Assembly (NCBI GenBank): GCA_004352715.1
Contig: SCFE01000100.1
Coordinates: forward strand, 706,558-770,557
From: Hofstenia miamia
Taxonomy: Eukaryota; Xenacoelomorpha; Acoela
Direction: 5' to 3'
DNA length: 64,000 nucleotides
Shown: positions 33,961 through 45,058 of the stretch, piece by piece
Layout: every line of letters begins with the position of its first letter
How positions within the stretch are numbered: position 1 is the stretch's first letter
Notes under the pieces: model-generated
What the model saw: the letters and a program-made list of their open reading frames with translations, nothing else
Told to the model about the DNA's origin: nothing
Database searches by the model: none
Program-made: the position numbers and the translations under genes

Positions 33961-34599
33961 AAACCAATTTGGAAATATGAATTTTACGAAAAAATGGCAT
34001 CGAAACTATCATTAGAAATACCGGAATAATTGATGCAATTCACTGCAAAAAGGAAAATCATCTGCAATTGATGAATTGAAAAATAAAATATTTGATCTAT
34101 TAAACAAAAATTTTCACCTAAAATTGTTTTGCCTGAAATTACTCCTATCGCAAAAGAATATATGTTTTCTCAAAATAGATTTATACTATACTATAATTCA
34201 GTACTACGTGAAATTGCTGAACGTAATCAGAAACTTAGTGTCTTTAAGCTGTTCCAGATCTTTGGTGAAAATAATAATCGAATTAACAGTTACTTTCGAA
34301 AGACATACATCCTTCAAAAAAGGAGTTGCCCCCTATAGTTAAACCAATCCAAATATTTTTAATAATTACTGGTTGATTTGTAAAGAATTACAACATCGAT
34401 TTAATGGTGCGCAATAGCAAAACAAAATATTCACATCCAATTTTAGGAATCTGACCTCAGCTATACAGATGTTGTTCATTCACAATGTTATAAATGAATC
34501 TACAAAAAATAAATTAAAGAACTATTTTAAAAATTGCTAGAAAAGCTCTGCTAAAATGGCTAAAGAAGTATGATTACAAGTAAAAGTAAATACTAAAAA
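33961..34599 (+). pseudogene. Possible ORF1 remains upstream of the LINE
   Basis: Plus-strand patches in changing frames read as protein: PEITPIAKEYMFSQNRFILY, KLFQIFGENNNRINSYFRK, NYWLICKELQHRFNGAQ and SAIQMLFIHNVINESTKN. They sit directly before the 2A-like leader of the LINE. They may be its decayed first open frame, but I recognise no ORF1 domain, so this is inference from position. Confidence 0.3.
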
Positions 34600-34830
34600 A
34601 TGAGACATAATCAAAGAAAAACTGCTGTCTACATCTCATACAATTACAAAGTTAAATTTTATATATTTTATGTAACTTCCATACATGTTGCCCTTATTTT
34701 CATTCATCTATACAAATTACAATTATCAATTTATGGTGATGTTGAGCTAAATCCTTATGATATGACTAGATTACCTGACATTGTAAAAAATTATCCCAAC
34801 AGCATAAATTATTCGCAGTTTAATTTCTAA
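34600..34830 (+). pseudogene. LINE 5' leader with a degenerate 2A-like motif
   Basis: A 76-codon frame with hydrophobic segments (FYIFYVTSIHVALIFIHLY) leading into SIYGDVELNPYD. The canonical 2A ribosome-skipping motif is D-[VI]-E-x-N-P-G-P; here D-V-E-L-N-P is intact but the last Gly-Pro is Tyr-Asp, so skipping is not expected. A hydrophobic leader followed by 2A at the start of the main ORF is known from CR1-type elements of invertebrates, and the 62.9 kb LINE in this window has the same plan. Confidence 0.65.
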
Positions 34831-34835
34831 AGTAC

Positions 34836-35040
34836 TAGATTTTCGGGATATTATAGCCAACATTGGAACAAATTGTATATATGCCTTTACAGAAACATGG
34901 TTAAATTCATGAAATGATACAAGCTCATATATTCCTAGCAGTCAAATAATGGAAATTTTTTCAAAAATTAGAGATGGTCAAGGAGAAGGACGCATGCTGC
35001 TTCCCACTAGAAAATATCCTAGCGATTGTCTAGCTTTTTT
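34836..35040 (+). pseudogene. LINE apurinic-type endonuclease, N-terminal half
   Basis: FRDIIANIGTNCIYAFTETWL (TETWL at 34889-34903), a stop, then MEIFSKIRDGQGEGRMLLPT. TETW is the second catalytic block of the APE-type endonuclease of CR1/Jockey LINEs, and RDGQGEGRMLL corresponds to the usual R-GGG-L-L strand. Broken by one stop. The domain resumes at about 37160 after unrelated DNA. Confidence 0.75.
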
Positions 35041-35551
35041 GGACATTTATTTATGCTAGTGTTTTTTGCACTTATATGGTGTTAGATATTTTTGCTTTGA
35101 CCAGTAAGCATTCTTGATTGGAATTGTTGATTCTGAAACTAAAATGCAAGTATGTTAAATTTGCGATAAACTGGTTGCATGGAAGTGTTAATTAAAATCA
35201 TAATAACATTGTATTTATACATGTATAATTGATTTTATACGACTCGGAAATAAAATATTTCAGTGCAGGCTTTAGGAATTTATCAAATTAATATTGCTAA
35301 AGCATTCTGCCACAAATTTTCAAAATTGTATTGCAATTTTTATTAGTAGCAGAAGCAATTGCTTAGCTTAGTATGTATAACACTGCGCTCAACAAATAAA
35401 TACATGCAAGACACGCTCATACATAAGCATAATCAGCCACAAGAAATGTCCGTTGCAAATTTTAACTTGTTAGCATTGACATTTGATACATTAGCAAAAA
35501 ATGTGATTTTATAATTGTGCAATATTGTATTAGCTAAATGTCCTTACCATG

Positions 35552-35749
35552 GAGCCACCACCAGTGGTCCACTGGTGGGGAATGAGTGGCATGGGCGGCC
35601 ACCAGTGGACCACTGGTGGGGAAGCAGTGACAGGAGTGGCAATTACACCACTCATAGCCACTAGTGGACCACTGGTGGATAAATAGTGGCAGTAGTAGCA
35701 ATTACAGCCACTCATAGCCACCAGTGGACCACTGGTGGACCACTAGTGA
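35552..35749. repeat. Palindromic CCACCAGTGG/CCACTGGTGG minisatellite, cluster 1
   Basis: Four units of CCACCAGTGGACCACTGGTGG or close variants, each nearly a perfect palindrome, spaced by 30-60 bp linkers that share ACTCATAGCCAC and AGTGGCA motifs. It is strikingly GC-rich against the surroundings. The linkers suggest tandem duplication of a larger unit. Confidence 0.85.
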
Positions 35750-36287
35750 CATCTGATTTACACTTAATCATAAATAATATATGAGCTAATGCTTGCAAGT
35801 AAAATATTATTCATTATTATGCTCTCTTAGATCTCATAAACATATAAAATTCATTGTGAAGAGCTTTTTTGCAATTTTCTGTTTGCAAAAATTATAAGAT
35901 ATATGTGCAGAATGAAATTTCAAAATAATTTATTCACTATTATTCGTGGACCTTGAAATCAATGTCTACATGAGTACTTAAAATTGGGCAAAATATATTT
36001 TTAATTATTGGAAAAAAATAATGTTTAAAAATTGCAATTTCTTCGGAAATTGAAAATTAAATCTAAATTGGGCATTTTTGTGTGCTTGTTGTTATTGCTT
36101 ATAATAAAAATTTCATTATACTTTCCATTGTCAATCTAAAATCAATGTAAATGGTGAGTTTGCTAACATTTCCTTCAACCCTTTGTTGGGTTTTTGTTTG
36201 TTTAAACTGCAATGTTTTAACTCTATCAATATAAAAGTTTGCTTTTACAACATTTCAGACATTGCTCTAATGCCTAAATCATATTTT

Positions 36288-36386
36288 TGCCACCAGTGGA
36301 CCACCAGTTAGCCACTGGTGCACGGGTGGCCAAATCCCACCTGGTGGCCCACCGTATCTGCCACTGGTGGACCACCAGTATTTGGC
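36288..36386. repeat. Palindromic CCACTGGTGG minisatellite, cluster 2
   Basis: More diverged units (GCCACCAGTGGACCACCAG, GCCACTGGTGCACGGGTGGCC, CTGCCACTGGTGGACCACCAG) about 540 bp from cluster 1. Possibly the other end of one element whose termini are these repeats. Confidence 0.75.
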
Positions 36387-37159
36387 TACGTGGGTTGTAT
36401 ATATTATTTAAGAATGTGGTAATCATTTACGAATTGATATTACAGATTTCTATTTTGATTAAAATTGTAAAATAGTTTTTTCAAAGCAATTTGAAAATTC
36501 AAAAAGTCATATGGATTTTTAGTAGTTTTCAAACAACTCTAAGTTAGTGCTGCAGTTTTGCATAAATTATTTTTATATTAATTTTAATATTCGCTTTTAT
36601 AACTAATTTTAAGCTAGGAAAATGTGTATTTTAAACTATAGTAACGATTGTCAAGTCAAATGTAATTTAATACTTTCAAAAATCACTCTTAAAATTGTTA
36701 AATTTAGCATAGTGTTTCTTTAAGATTTCTATACTAATTATGTCTTAGCTAGACGTTAGCAATAGATGGTGTACATGTTGCTAGCTTCTGCTAGCAAATC
36801 GCCAGTGTTTTAAACTGTTTAGAGAAAAAATTTAATGATAATGTACACATAAATATGAAATAGTATTTATGCTTACTATTTAAACCTTAAAGAATAATAA
36901 ATTTATAAAAATCGGTTAAAAATGTTTGGTATGCTATGTCGCTAGCGTTGCGGTAACACATTTCCAAATGGGCTATTCCTGTTTTTGAAAGCAAGGCAAA
37001 GAGAAGATTTAGAACTAAATCACAATATATTCGAGTCATTAGGTGTTCAATTGTATTTGAACAAGGATTCCATCTGCGAAACAATATAAGTCACTGTGCA
37101 AAACAACTACAATAAGAGGTTTATAAAGAAGCTATCGCAACACATTGCTACAGTAGCAG

Positions 37160-37350
37160 AATAATATAATATTTGGTGACTTCAACATCAATTATTTCAA
37201 CTCAAGACAAACAAGAATTTTTAATTGTCTGTGAAAATTTTGATTTATTAACAACACGCGCAAATTTACTGATAGATTATACTCCCAAGAAACGCTTAGA
37301 TTGCTTGGATTTTGAAACATTCCACTTCAGCACTGTCTCAGATCATTATT
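37160..37350 (+). pseudogene. LINE endonuclease, C-terminal half
   Basis: IFGDFNINYFNSRQ (GDFN at 37175-37186) and TVSDHY (SDH at 37338-37346) are the last two catalytic blocks of the APE-type endonuclease, in the right order and spacing for one decayed domain. A stop follows SDHY and frames shift between blocks. Confidence 0.75.
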
Positions 37351-38079
37351 GAATATTAAATTTCTCGAATCAAATTGCTCGTAAAGCAGAAAAACAATCA
37401 TCACCTCCACAACATTTGCCAATTTTAAGAAAGATAGTTTTACCAATTTACTTAGAAATGCATATATACTTTGGATGACCCTAACTATATGTTAAGGTAT
37501 CTAATAAACAACATAAGACGCTGTATTGATAAAGTGACTTCTATTAAAAGAAAGTATGTTAGGGTATACATAAAAATTAATTTAAATGCATATCTTTAAT
37601 TACTTGAGAAAAATATACATGAAGCTTGGGAAGTTATTAAGACAGGTGAAATGGCAACAGAAAATTAAATAGTCTAAATATTAAAGTTCGAAAGCTTAAA
37701 AAACCTTGAAAATGAATACGAGAAACACTTTTAAAAAAAATTACACTCAAGCAAAAATAAGTGATATTTATCAAAAGATTTTTAAATTAGCACAAGAGCA
37801 TGTATGCTAATATTTTGAGGCTATTAATATTAATCTCTAACAAAATTGAAACTCACAAAAAATTAATAGCAAACCACTTGAACTGCATTTTCAAAAATCT
37901 CGGAACGCTTAAGGGAAAGAAAATTGCAAGTGAATTATCTAACAATCTAAGACCAAAGTTTCAATTTACATTCTTATCAAGAAACTTGATACAAATCAAT
38001 CGTGTGCAGGTGTAAATATTCCTATATTCATCATTAAAAAATATATACCATATTTTGAAAGTTACTCGCTATTTATTTA

Positions 38080-39030
38080 CAAATACTGAATTAGAAATAA
38101 TATATTTCCAAAAGAACTGAAATATACCGATATTATACCTATTTACAAGAAAGGAGATCCCCTTATTGGTTTTAAATATGGACCGATTGCAATAACAAGC
38201 ATATTTTTGAACAATTCTTAAGCATCCAAATATAGGATTATATCAATTCAGAAAGTATATTTTCGGATAAACTGTTCGGCTTCCGACCAAATATCTCTAA
38301 TAGTCATGCATTCATTACGTTAACCAAAACAATCTGTGCAAAAAATATTCGTTATTTGCTCAGTAGTAGCAATTCTAGATCTCAGTAGAGCGTTTACACC
38401 CGAACCAAAGAAATTCTCTGTAAAAAATTAATGTTATGGATTTTATCAAAAGAGTGTAGCCTTAATAAATAGTTTCGTCAAGAAATAGTTAGAATAGATA
38501 ATGTATGCTCCGATTATATAATAGAAGATAAAGGAGCACCTCAGGTTCGTATGCTCTTTACACTTTATGGGAATTATATGGAAAACTTTTTTAGGAAAAA
38601 ATACATGCGAAATGTACCAATATCCAGATGATACTGGTTTAATTCGTAAGAATTATAACCAATTTAATGCAACAACTGAACTAAACTCTAATATACATCT
38701 AATAAAATATTTTAATCACAACAAATTAAATGTTAAAATCAACAACTCCTGATCTTTGCGCCAAAGGATCTTAGATAATAGAATTATATGTCAGACAAAT
38801 TAAAAATAAACAAATTAATGAAACACAAATAGAACAATGTAAAAAAGATATACTTACGAGTTGAATTGTGTAAGGATTTAAACTGTAAACAATTTATTTT
38901 AAATAAGCCAGGACAAATGAATAAAGGCATTCAATACATTACGGAATTAAGAAAATTAACACAAAACCAACAACTTATAAATACCTTCATTACTAGTAAA
39001 CTGTCCTACTGCTTCGAACTTTTAAACTGA
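38080..39030 (+). pseudogene. LINE reverse transcriptase, broken (CR1/Jockey type)
   Basis: Conserved blocks in order: YTDIIPIYKKGDP; LFGFRPNISNSHAFIT; AILDLSRAFT with the first catalytic Asp (38378-38380); KGAPQVRMLFTLYG, corresponding to the GVPQGSxLGP block; and YPDDT (38621-38635), the catalytic double Asp with the usual Ala or Val changed to Pro. Downstream TSKLSYCFELLN matches the thumb-region SxLxYG block. Many stops and frame changes. Together with the pieces from 34.6 kb this is one element of about 3 kb once the inserted DNA is removed. The 3' end near 39.4 kb is not sharply defined. Confidence 0.82.
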
Positions 39031-40031
39031 ATAAAAAAGCTATATCTGCAGTTTAAACACATTTAACAGAGCAATGCTAGAAATATTTACCATCAATAAG
39101 ATAAACACTAGTTGATGCCTGTAAGCACCTAGTTATTTCATAAAATACATGAGCATGTGCTTCATCTACAAACACCTTTAGCAAACTAACAAACTGGCTA
39201 AATATATAATAGATTGTAATCAAATACTTAAACAATAAATTTCCCTGTTCACTGTAAGGGAATGCAATGGAATAATTCATTTACATTAAATTCAATAAAG
39301 CAATGGATGAAGATATCCGAAATTACAAAATCATTACAACATTCAAACAAGAATTGAAACACAGTTAACTTGGCGATCAATCAATTAGCGGCACTACCAC
39401 TCAAAAGAAACATGCATGAGAGAAATTTAGATTATTTTTGGAAGGTATATATTTAGTTAAATATATTTTAAATGGTATTTTCTTATATTAGTTTATTGTA
39501 AATTTTTTCGATTAAATGGTTTTAAAACGTAGTGAGTTTTCTGCTATGCTATCCTTTGAGTTATCACTAACAATGATTAGAAATAGGCCAGTAATCCTTA
39601 AGAATGATTATTACCTTAATTATCTAAATATGTATGACAATGCTAAAAATTCATGATGTTGTAGACATTTTCGAGTTATAGCACTTAATCACAATACCTG
39701 CAAAAATGTCATTACAATAGTAACAGATTTCTTTATTTCTGATCACCTAATTGAAATATACGTTAAAATGAAAGTAAACAAAGAAATTAATTCTAAAAGA
39801 TTCAGAAAACCTCATTCGTTCTTGACCTACTATATATAAATTTTCCATTAGTGAGGAGCTAAGTTTCATCAATAGTAATTTGGATCAATCAAGAAAGATA
39901 AGATTGGACATGTTTACAATTTAATTACTGATAATTTATCTGAATAGCCCATCAAGTTCACCCAACACATACAAATCGCAAATTGCAATGCTATGGATAA
40001 ATCATATGTATAAACCGGTGTGACCGACACA
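39031..40031. other. LINE 3' remains and gene-free DNA
   Basis: The first few hundred bases may still belong to the LINE tail. The rest is AT-rich without a supported feature. Confidence 0.35.
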
Positions 40032-40080
40032 GACCGGGTCAGTATTTAAAACTGAACGGTTTTTAAATACTGACCCGGTC
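40032..40080. repeat. Perfect 20-bp inverted repeat (hairpin)
   Basis: The arm GACCGGGTCAGTATTTAAAA at 40032-40051 is exactly complementary to 40061-40080 with a 9-base loop. The arms start in GC-rich sequence unlike the AT-rich neighbourhood, and CCGGTGTGACCGACACAGACC precedes it. No flanking target duplication is clear. It could be a fold-back element end or a cruciform-forming site. The position is far from any supported gene. Confidence 0.85.
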
Positions 40081-40562
40081 AAATAAAGATTGAGTAAATG
40101 ACAAAGACTTAGTTTTTCTAAAATGCAACACACTCTAACAAATAGATTATCCACCCAGCATTCTGTCCCAGGGTCAATTTTCCTAAATTACAGTAATTAG
40201 CTATGCTTTGAGTTAAAAAATCAACTATAATCCCAAGGGACAAACAATAAAATTATAGTTTGTATTGTATACTATACACATTTGAAAACGGAAGTCCGAA
40301 ATTTGGTCAGTATTGCATGGAAATTTTAATTTAACAGTTACAGGTTTGTGCATGACGGGATTTCACATTCTATGTGAATAATCTGTAAATAGAATTCAGG
40401 CTATGAATTGCGTCTAAATCTATGTCCATTCTCAAGCATTTACGTATGAAAGGAATCACATGAATGATTGCGATTGGCTAAGACATTAAACCATTAATAA
40501 TATTAATAATTAATGCATTTACCATCCAAATCAATATCATTATATCACATTGCTATTATATT

Positions 40563-41589
40563 CTATATATATATATATATATATATATANNNNNNNNNNN
40601 NNNNNNNNNNNNNNNNNNNNNNNNNNNNNNNNNNNNNNNNNNNNNNNNNNNNNNNNNNNNNNNNNNNNNNNNNNNNNNNNNNNNNNNNNNNNNNNNNNNN
40701 NNNNNNNNNNNNNNNNNNNNNNNNNNNNNNNNNNNNNNNNNNNNNNNNNNNNNNNNNNNNNNNNNNNNNNNNNNNNNNNNNNNNNNNNNNNNNNNNNNNN
40801 NNNNNNNNNNNNNNNNNNNNNNNNNNNNNNNNNNNNNNNNNNNNNNNNNNNNNNNNNNNNNNNNNNNNNNNNNNNNNNNNNNNNNNNNNNNNNNNNNNNN
40901 NNNNNNNNNNNNNNNNNNNNNNNNNNNNNNNNNNNNNNNNNNNNNNNNNNNNNNNNNNNNNNNNNNNNNNNNNNNNNNNNNNNNNNNNNNNNNNNNNNNN
41001 NNNNNNNNNNNNNNNNNNNNNNNNNNNNNNNNNNNNNNNNNNNNNNNNNNNNNNNNNNNNNNNNNNNNNNNNNNNNNNNNNNNNNNNNNNNNNNNNNNNN
41101 NNNNNNNNNNNNNNNNNNNNNNNNNNNNNNNNNNNNNNNNNNNNNNNNNNNNNNNNNNNNNNNNNNNNNNNNNNNNNNNNNNNNNNNNNNNNNNNNNNNN
41201 NNNNNNNNNNNNNNNNNNNNNNNNNNNNNNNNNNNNNNNNNNNNNNNNNNNNNNNNNNNNNNNNNNNNNNNNNNNNNNNNNNNNNNNNNNNNNNNNNNNN
41301 NNNNNNNNNNNNNNNNNNNNNNNNNNNNNNNNNNNNNNNNNNNNNNNNNNNNNNNNNNNNNNNNNNNNNNNNNNNNNNNNNNNNNNNNNNNNNNNNNNNN
41401 NNNNNNNNNNNNNNNNNNNNNNNNNNNNNNNNNNNNNNNNNNNNNNNNNNNNNNNNNNNNNNNNNNNNNNNNNNNNNNNNNNNNNNNNNNNNNNNNNNNN
41501 NNNNNNNNNNNNNNNNNNNNNNNNNNNNNNNNNNNNNNNNNNNNNNNNNNNNNNNNNNNNNNNNNNNNNNNNNNNNNNNNNNNNNNNNN
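40563..41589. other. (TA)n tract followed by a 1000-N gap
   Basis: A TA run at 40563-40589 runs into exactly 1000 N (40590-41589). The sequence resumes in the middle of mariner MITE copy 3. Copy 1 is likewise preceded by a TA tract, so the missing part probably includes the rest of a TA tract and the left half of the MITE. Confidence 0.9.
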
Positions 41590-41771
41590 GTTGAACACCT
41601 CTTGAAAAATGCGTTACCAATGAAGGAAAGCAATTTGAACATTTGTCTTAATCTTTGAATACATACTGTTTGTTTTTTATGTTTTTTTTGTTGTTTATGC
41701 TGTGTTTAATTCACTATTTCTTGTTATTTAAATGTTTGTATTAACTGTATACAAACTTATGGGCGACCATG
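41590..41771 (+). mobile_element. mariner MITE family, copy 3 (right part)
   Basis: It starts inside the transposase tail (VEHLLKNALPMKESNLNIC) and continues through the right inverted repeat, ending GGGCGACCATG where the other copies have GGGCCACCCTG. Beyond the TA the flank TTAGATTTAATCAACGCC is the same as beside copy 1, so the two copies share host DNA as well as the element. Confidence 0.85.
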
Positions 41772-41773
41772 TA

Positions 41774-42366
41774 TATTAGATTTAATCAACGCCAGCTTCG
41801 AATGTGAACAAAACAATCAAATCTTCATGCTTTAATTAAGAAGAACATCGCCATGGGAAATCCACAAAGTTTTGATAACTCGCGTACCTTATCATTACTG
41901 AACACTTAAGCTCTAGATACAAGAGAGACCTATGCTTAAAGAGGCCGTAATAAATCAAATGTCATAATGTAACTATCAGCTACAAAAATAGAAAAACTAC
42001 TATCATACACATTATATATCTTAAAATAACTGCTGGCAATATGAATAATTAATGTTCAAATCGAATGACATTTGAAGCCATAATATTGTGATCGATATTA
42101 GAATGAAGCTTCATAAATCGCACTACCCATTGCTTTATTAAATGCAGGTAAGATCAATAATTATTTTTCCAATAAAATTAGAATGGAAAGAATGAATTTG
42201 TGATTGATATTAGAAAGAAAATTCCAAAATCACAGTGTCTGTTACTTATAAAAAGTAATGCCAATGACATGACATGTATAAATGAATTATTAACATTCAA
42301 ATATTAATAAATTTGATGGAATGATAATGCCCTTGACATTAGGACGAATATGCCAAAAACATAGTG
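41774..42366. other. Gene-free stretch
   Basis: AT-rich. The first about 30 bases are shared with the right flank of MITE copy 1. Otherwise no feature. Confidence 0.4.
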
Positions 42367-42374
42367 TCTGTGAA

Positions 42375-42807
42375 CAGTGATGGCCCTTTTTATTATCCGA
42401 CTAACGGATTTTTAACTTATCCGTTAAAGTTTAATTAAGTTAAATGCTAATCCGTTTAGCGGAAATTTAACGCATTCAATGCATTTGATTGCTTCAGAAA
42501 GAACGAAGTATCATACCCCTGTCTACGCAAAATTAGTTGAGTGGTTCTGTTAATTTGCCGTCTCTTGAAAACGCAGAAAGAGCTTTTTCAAGGGCTGGAT
42601 ATCTATCCGACGGGCGGAAAAATCGCCTCAGCGTTGAAAATATTTAAAGCTCCGATTAATTTTGGATTAAGGTGAATAAATTTTTCCGTTAAATTTTACG
42701 TTTTTAGTGTTCATTTTTAACTAAATCAGTTAAACGGATACGTTAAATGAAAACATAGACGTTAAACGCTAAATAATACGTTGAAAAAATATAAAGGGCC
42801 ATCACTG
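42375..42807 (+). mobile_element. hAT element with a residual hATC domain, 433 bp
   Basis: The ends CAGTGATGGCCCTTT and AAAGGGCCATCACTG are perfect complements. The target duplication is TCTGTGAA (42367-42374) and TTTGTGAA (42808-42815). In the centre a plus-strand frame (42549-42647) reads LPSLENAERAFSRAGYLSD and RKNRLSVENI. This is the C-terminal dimerisation (hATC) motif of hAT transposases (normally SxxAERxFS, then RNRL). The catalytic part has been deleted, so it is a non-autonomous derivative that identifies its own superfamily. Confidence 0.9.
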
Positions 42808-43029
42808 TTTGTGAAATATAAAAAACCATTTGAACAACATTTTGCAACACAGAGTTAAAATTTTGCTATGATAAGTCAATAAAATGGAAGTAACAACTCT
42901 AGGGTCATAATTGAAAAGGCGGAGGAATATAAACAGTACAAACATGATATACATGTAAGTTACAAAAAGTTACTAAAAAAACTGTTATTGTGTTTCGCAA
43001 AAAGTTACTAAAATGTTAATGTGTTGCAA

Positions 43030-43386
43030 AGGGTCGAAATGAATATTGTCTTTTCGCAATTTTCTTCGAATTCGTCTCGACTTGCTATAAATGATATCTT
43101 TGGGATCTTTTACATCTTCAATGGCATCTCTAATGATGGATTGAACTCTTTCCTCTTCTAGGGCGCACTTTGCAGAGGGATCTGCAATATTATCAATTGT
43201 GACAGTTAAGAATGACGATGGACTTTATCATCAATTTCTTGAAATTGATAATGTGTTCGTGGTCATTGTAAGAATACAGGAATAGTCTTGAATATGTGCA
43301 TCATTCCACCAACTTTGGCGACAATGTCGGTTAGTACGTGAAAGTGGCCTCTTGTGCCTTCATAAGCACGTCTCAAGTTTGAACCA
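43030..43386 (-). other. Coding-like segments of unknown identity
   Basis: After an acceptor-like ATTTTTTTTTAG, the minus strand reads GSNLRRAYEGTRGHFHVLTD and IVAKVGGMMHIFKTIPVFL. Then, in another frame, come TIDNIADPSAKCALEEER, VQSIIRDAIEDVKDPKD and IIYSKSRRIRRKLRKD. A GT (GTATTCTT) and an AG (ATATTGCAG) bracket the frame change, but the phases do not match, so a short intron is not proven. It may be a worn gene or an exon pair related to the 46.7-47.0 kb exon. I do not recognise the protein. Confidence 0.3.
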
Positions 43387-43840
43387 CTAAAAAAAAATCT
43401 TGTTCATTTTGATACCAAGTTAGACTTGCACTCATAATTATATCAAACATCATTGTTAATTATTATAAAACCAAAGGCTGCCAAAACAAGCTATATGTAG
43501 AGTCAGAGGAATAGACACCAGAAAAAGATGAAAAACTTACAATTAGTGTTTGTAGGATGAACAATTAATGATATAAACAAACTTCACTTGAAGTAAAGAT
43601 ATTGCGATCGATTTAGTAATGGAACTTCCCTAATCGCAGGGTCTGTTACTTATAAAAAATCACTCCAACACCATTTGGCACTACAGAGAGTTAACAAATT
43701 ACGATGGTAAGTGAACATATTAGAAATGATGTGGTCTGCTCTTATAGTCAAACAGTCAGAGGAATAGAAACCAGAATAAGATGTAATGTATGTAAGATGA
43801 ACAATTATATAAACGAACTACAAATAAGTAATGATATTGC

Positions 43841-43986
43841 AAATTATAACAGAAGAATTATCCAACTTCTTGTTAATTCTAAGCTCTAATCCCATTAACA
43901 TTATTTCCACTAATGTTAGGCCACGGTTAGACTTTGTCATTGGCTATGTGTGATCTGTCACATTTTGGTAAAATCGCGTGTCTAAC
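43841..43986. repeat. Dispersed repeat family B, copy 2
   Basis: Second copy of the segment at 26334-26469, with about 10 bp extra near the GTCATTGGCTATG stretch. Same orientation. Confidence 0.7.
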
Positions 43987-44664
43987 CATCCAGATAATTA
44001 GTGATGTGACGTGTAATATTTCTTAACAATCACATAGCCTAATCTTGGCATTACCTGTACGTAACCAATCGATTTGCTCACATTTTGAATAATTTTCTTC
44101 AAACCTCTAAAGAAATATTGACACGTTTTTAATGGACACATGTATAGGGTAGGGCCTGCTCTTTTAATGATGAAGACATGTCCTTATGGCTGAATTACAT
44201 GCCGAAATAAGAATTTTTTTCAATGAGAAATCCGATTTTTGTAGAAATATTCAAAATATTTCCATACTGTGTGAGTCCCATCTAGGATGCAGTGCCTGAT
44301 TTGGCGCTAAGATGAGCCTGGACAGTACAGAGCAGGTTGCGAATTTAAGACGAAAATAAGGAGACAATTCTCTATCTTGTGATGTTTTTAGTATTTTAAT
44401 ATCTTCATTAGTTCGTAATTTATGAGTGGTTAAAATTTTTTTGTTGAAGTCATCAACGATTTTGTAAAATTCCCAGTCGAAATAGGGCTAGAAATTTCCA
44501 AGTGATTTCTTATAAAATATTGTCGCTTATTTGTATTCTAGAGGCATAATTTGATTTTTGCAATATATTAAACACAGGATGATTCAAATTTAAGGAGCCT
44601 AGGAATTTTTGAAAATTTTTAATCTTTCTTCAGAAAAAGGGCTTGTAACTCAATAACTAAATAA
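43987..44664. other. Gene-free stretch
   Basis: AT-rich. The part from about 44570 (ACAGGATGATTCAAATTTAA) may be the beginning of the longer copy of repeat family A. Confidence 0.35.
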
Positions 44665-45058
44665 GATATTCAAAATCTGAAAGTACCACAAGATAGAAGA
44701 GTGCCTTCTCTTTCATTTTCGTTTTTAAACAGCGGAACCTGACATCGTGCACTGCACACCTCAATGGGTTTGAAAGGCCTATCAACAATAGAGAAATAGT
44801 TAAAGTTAGTTTTTGATTCCAAGGGCTTTAAACTTTATATTTACTTCAGCAATAAGCATGGAGAGAATTAAATTTTCTTCAAATACTTCGGAATTTTCAA
44901 TGAAATATAGTTAATCAGTTCAAGTAATTTAATTGTAGCAACACATCTTAGTACAAATTTTCAATATTACATTTAAGCAAGTTCACCAGCAAATGTGTCC
45001 AAGCTTCACGATTTTTAAGTTTATTTTTAATCTTGGAGAAAATTTTCGGTTTAAAGTT
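44665..45058 (+). repeat. Dispersed repeat family A, copy 2
   Basis: Homologous to 787-1118 and better preserved. Contains CACACCTCAATGGGTTTGAA and AATTTAATTGTAGCAACACA. No stable open frame; possibly the 3' part of an unrecognised mobile element. Confidence 0.5.

Larger units (their letters stand above)
35041..37140. other. About 2.1 kb of unrelated DNA inside the LINE
   Basis: The endonuclease domain stops matching near 35040 and resumes near 37160. The intervening AT-rich sequence carries two GC-rich palindromic minisatellite clusters. No transposase frame or clear terminal repeats were found, so the inserted element is unidentified and the exact boundaries are approximate. Confidence 0.5.

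Noticed and set aside
35552-35749. CRISPR-like array
   Set aside because: Units are palindromic with related rather than unique spacers, in an animal genome with no cas genes; it is a minisatellite.
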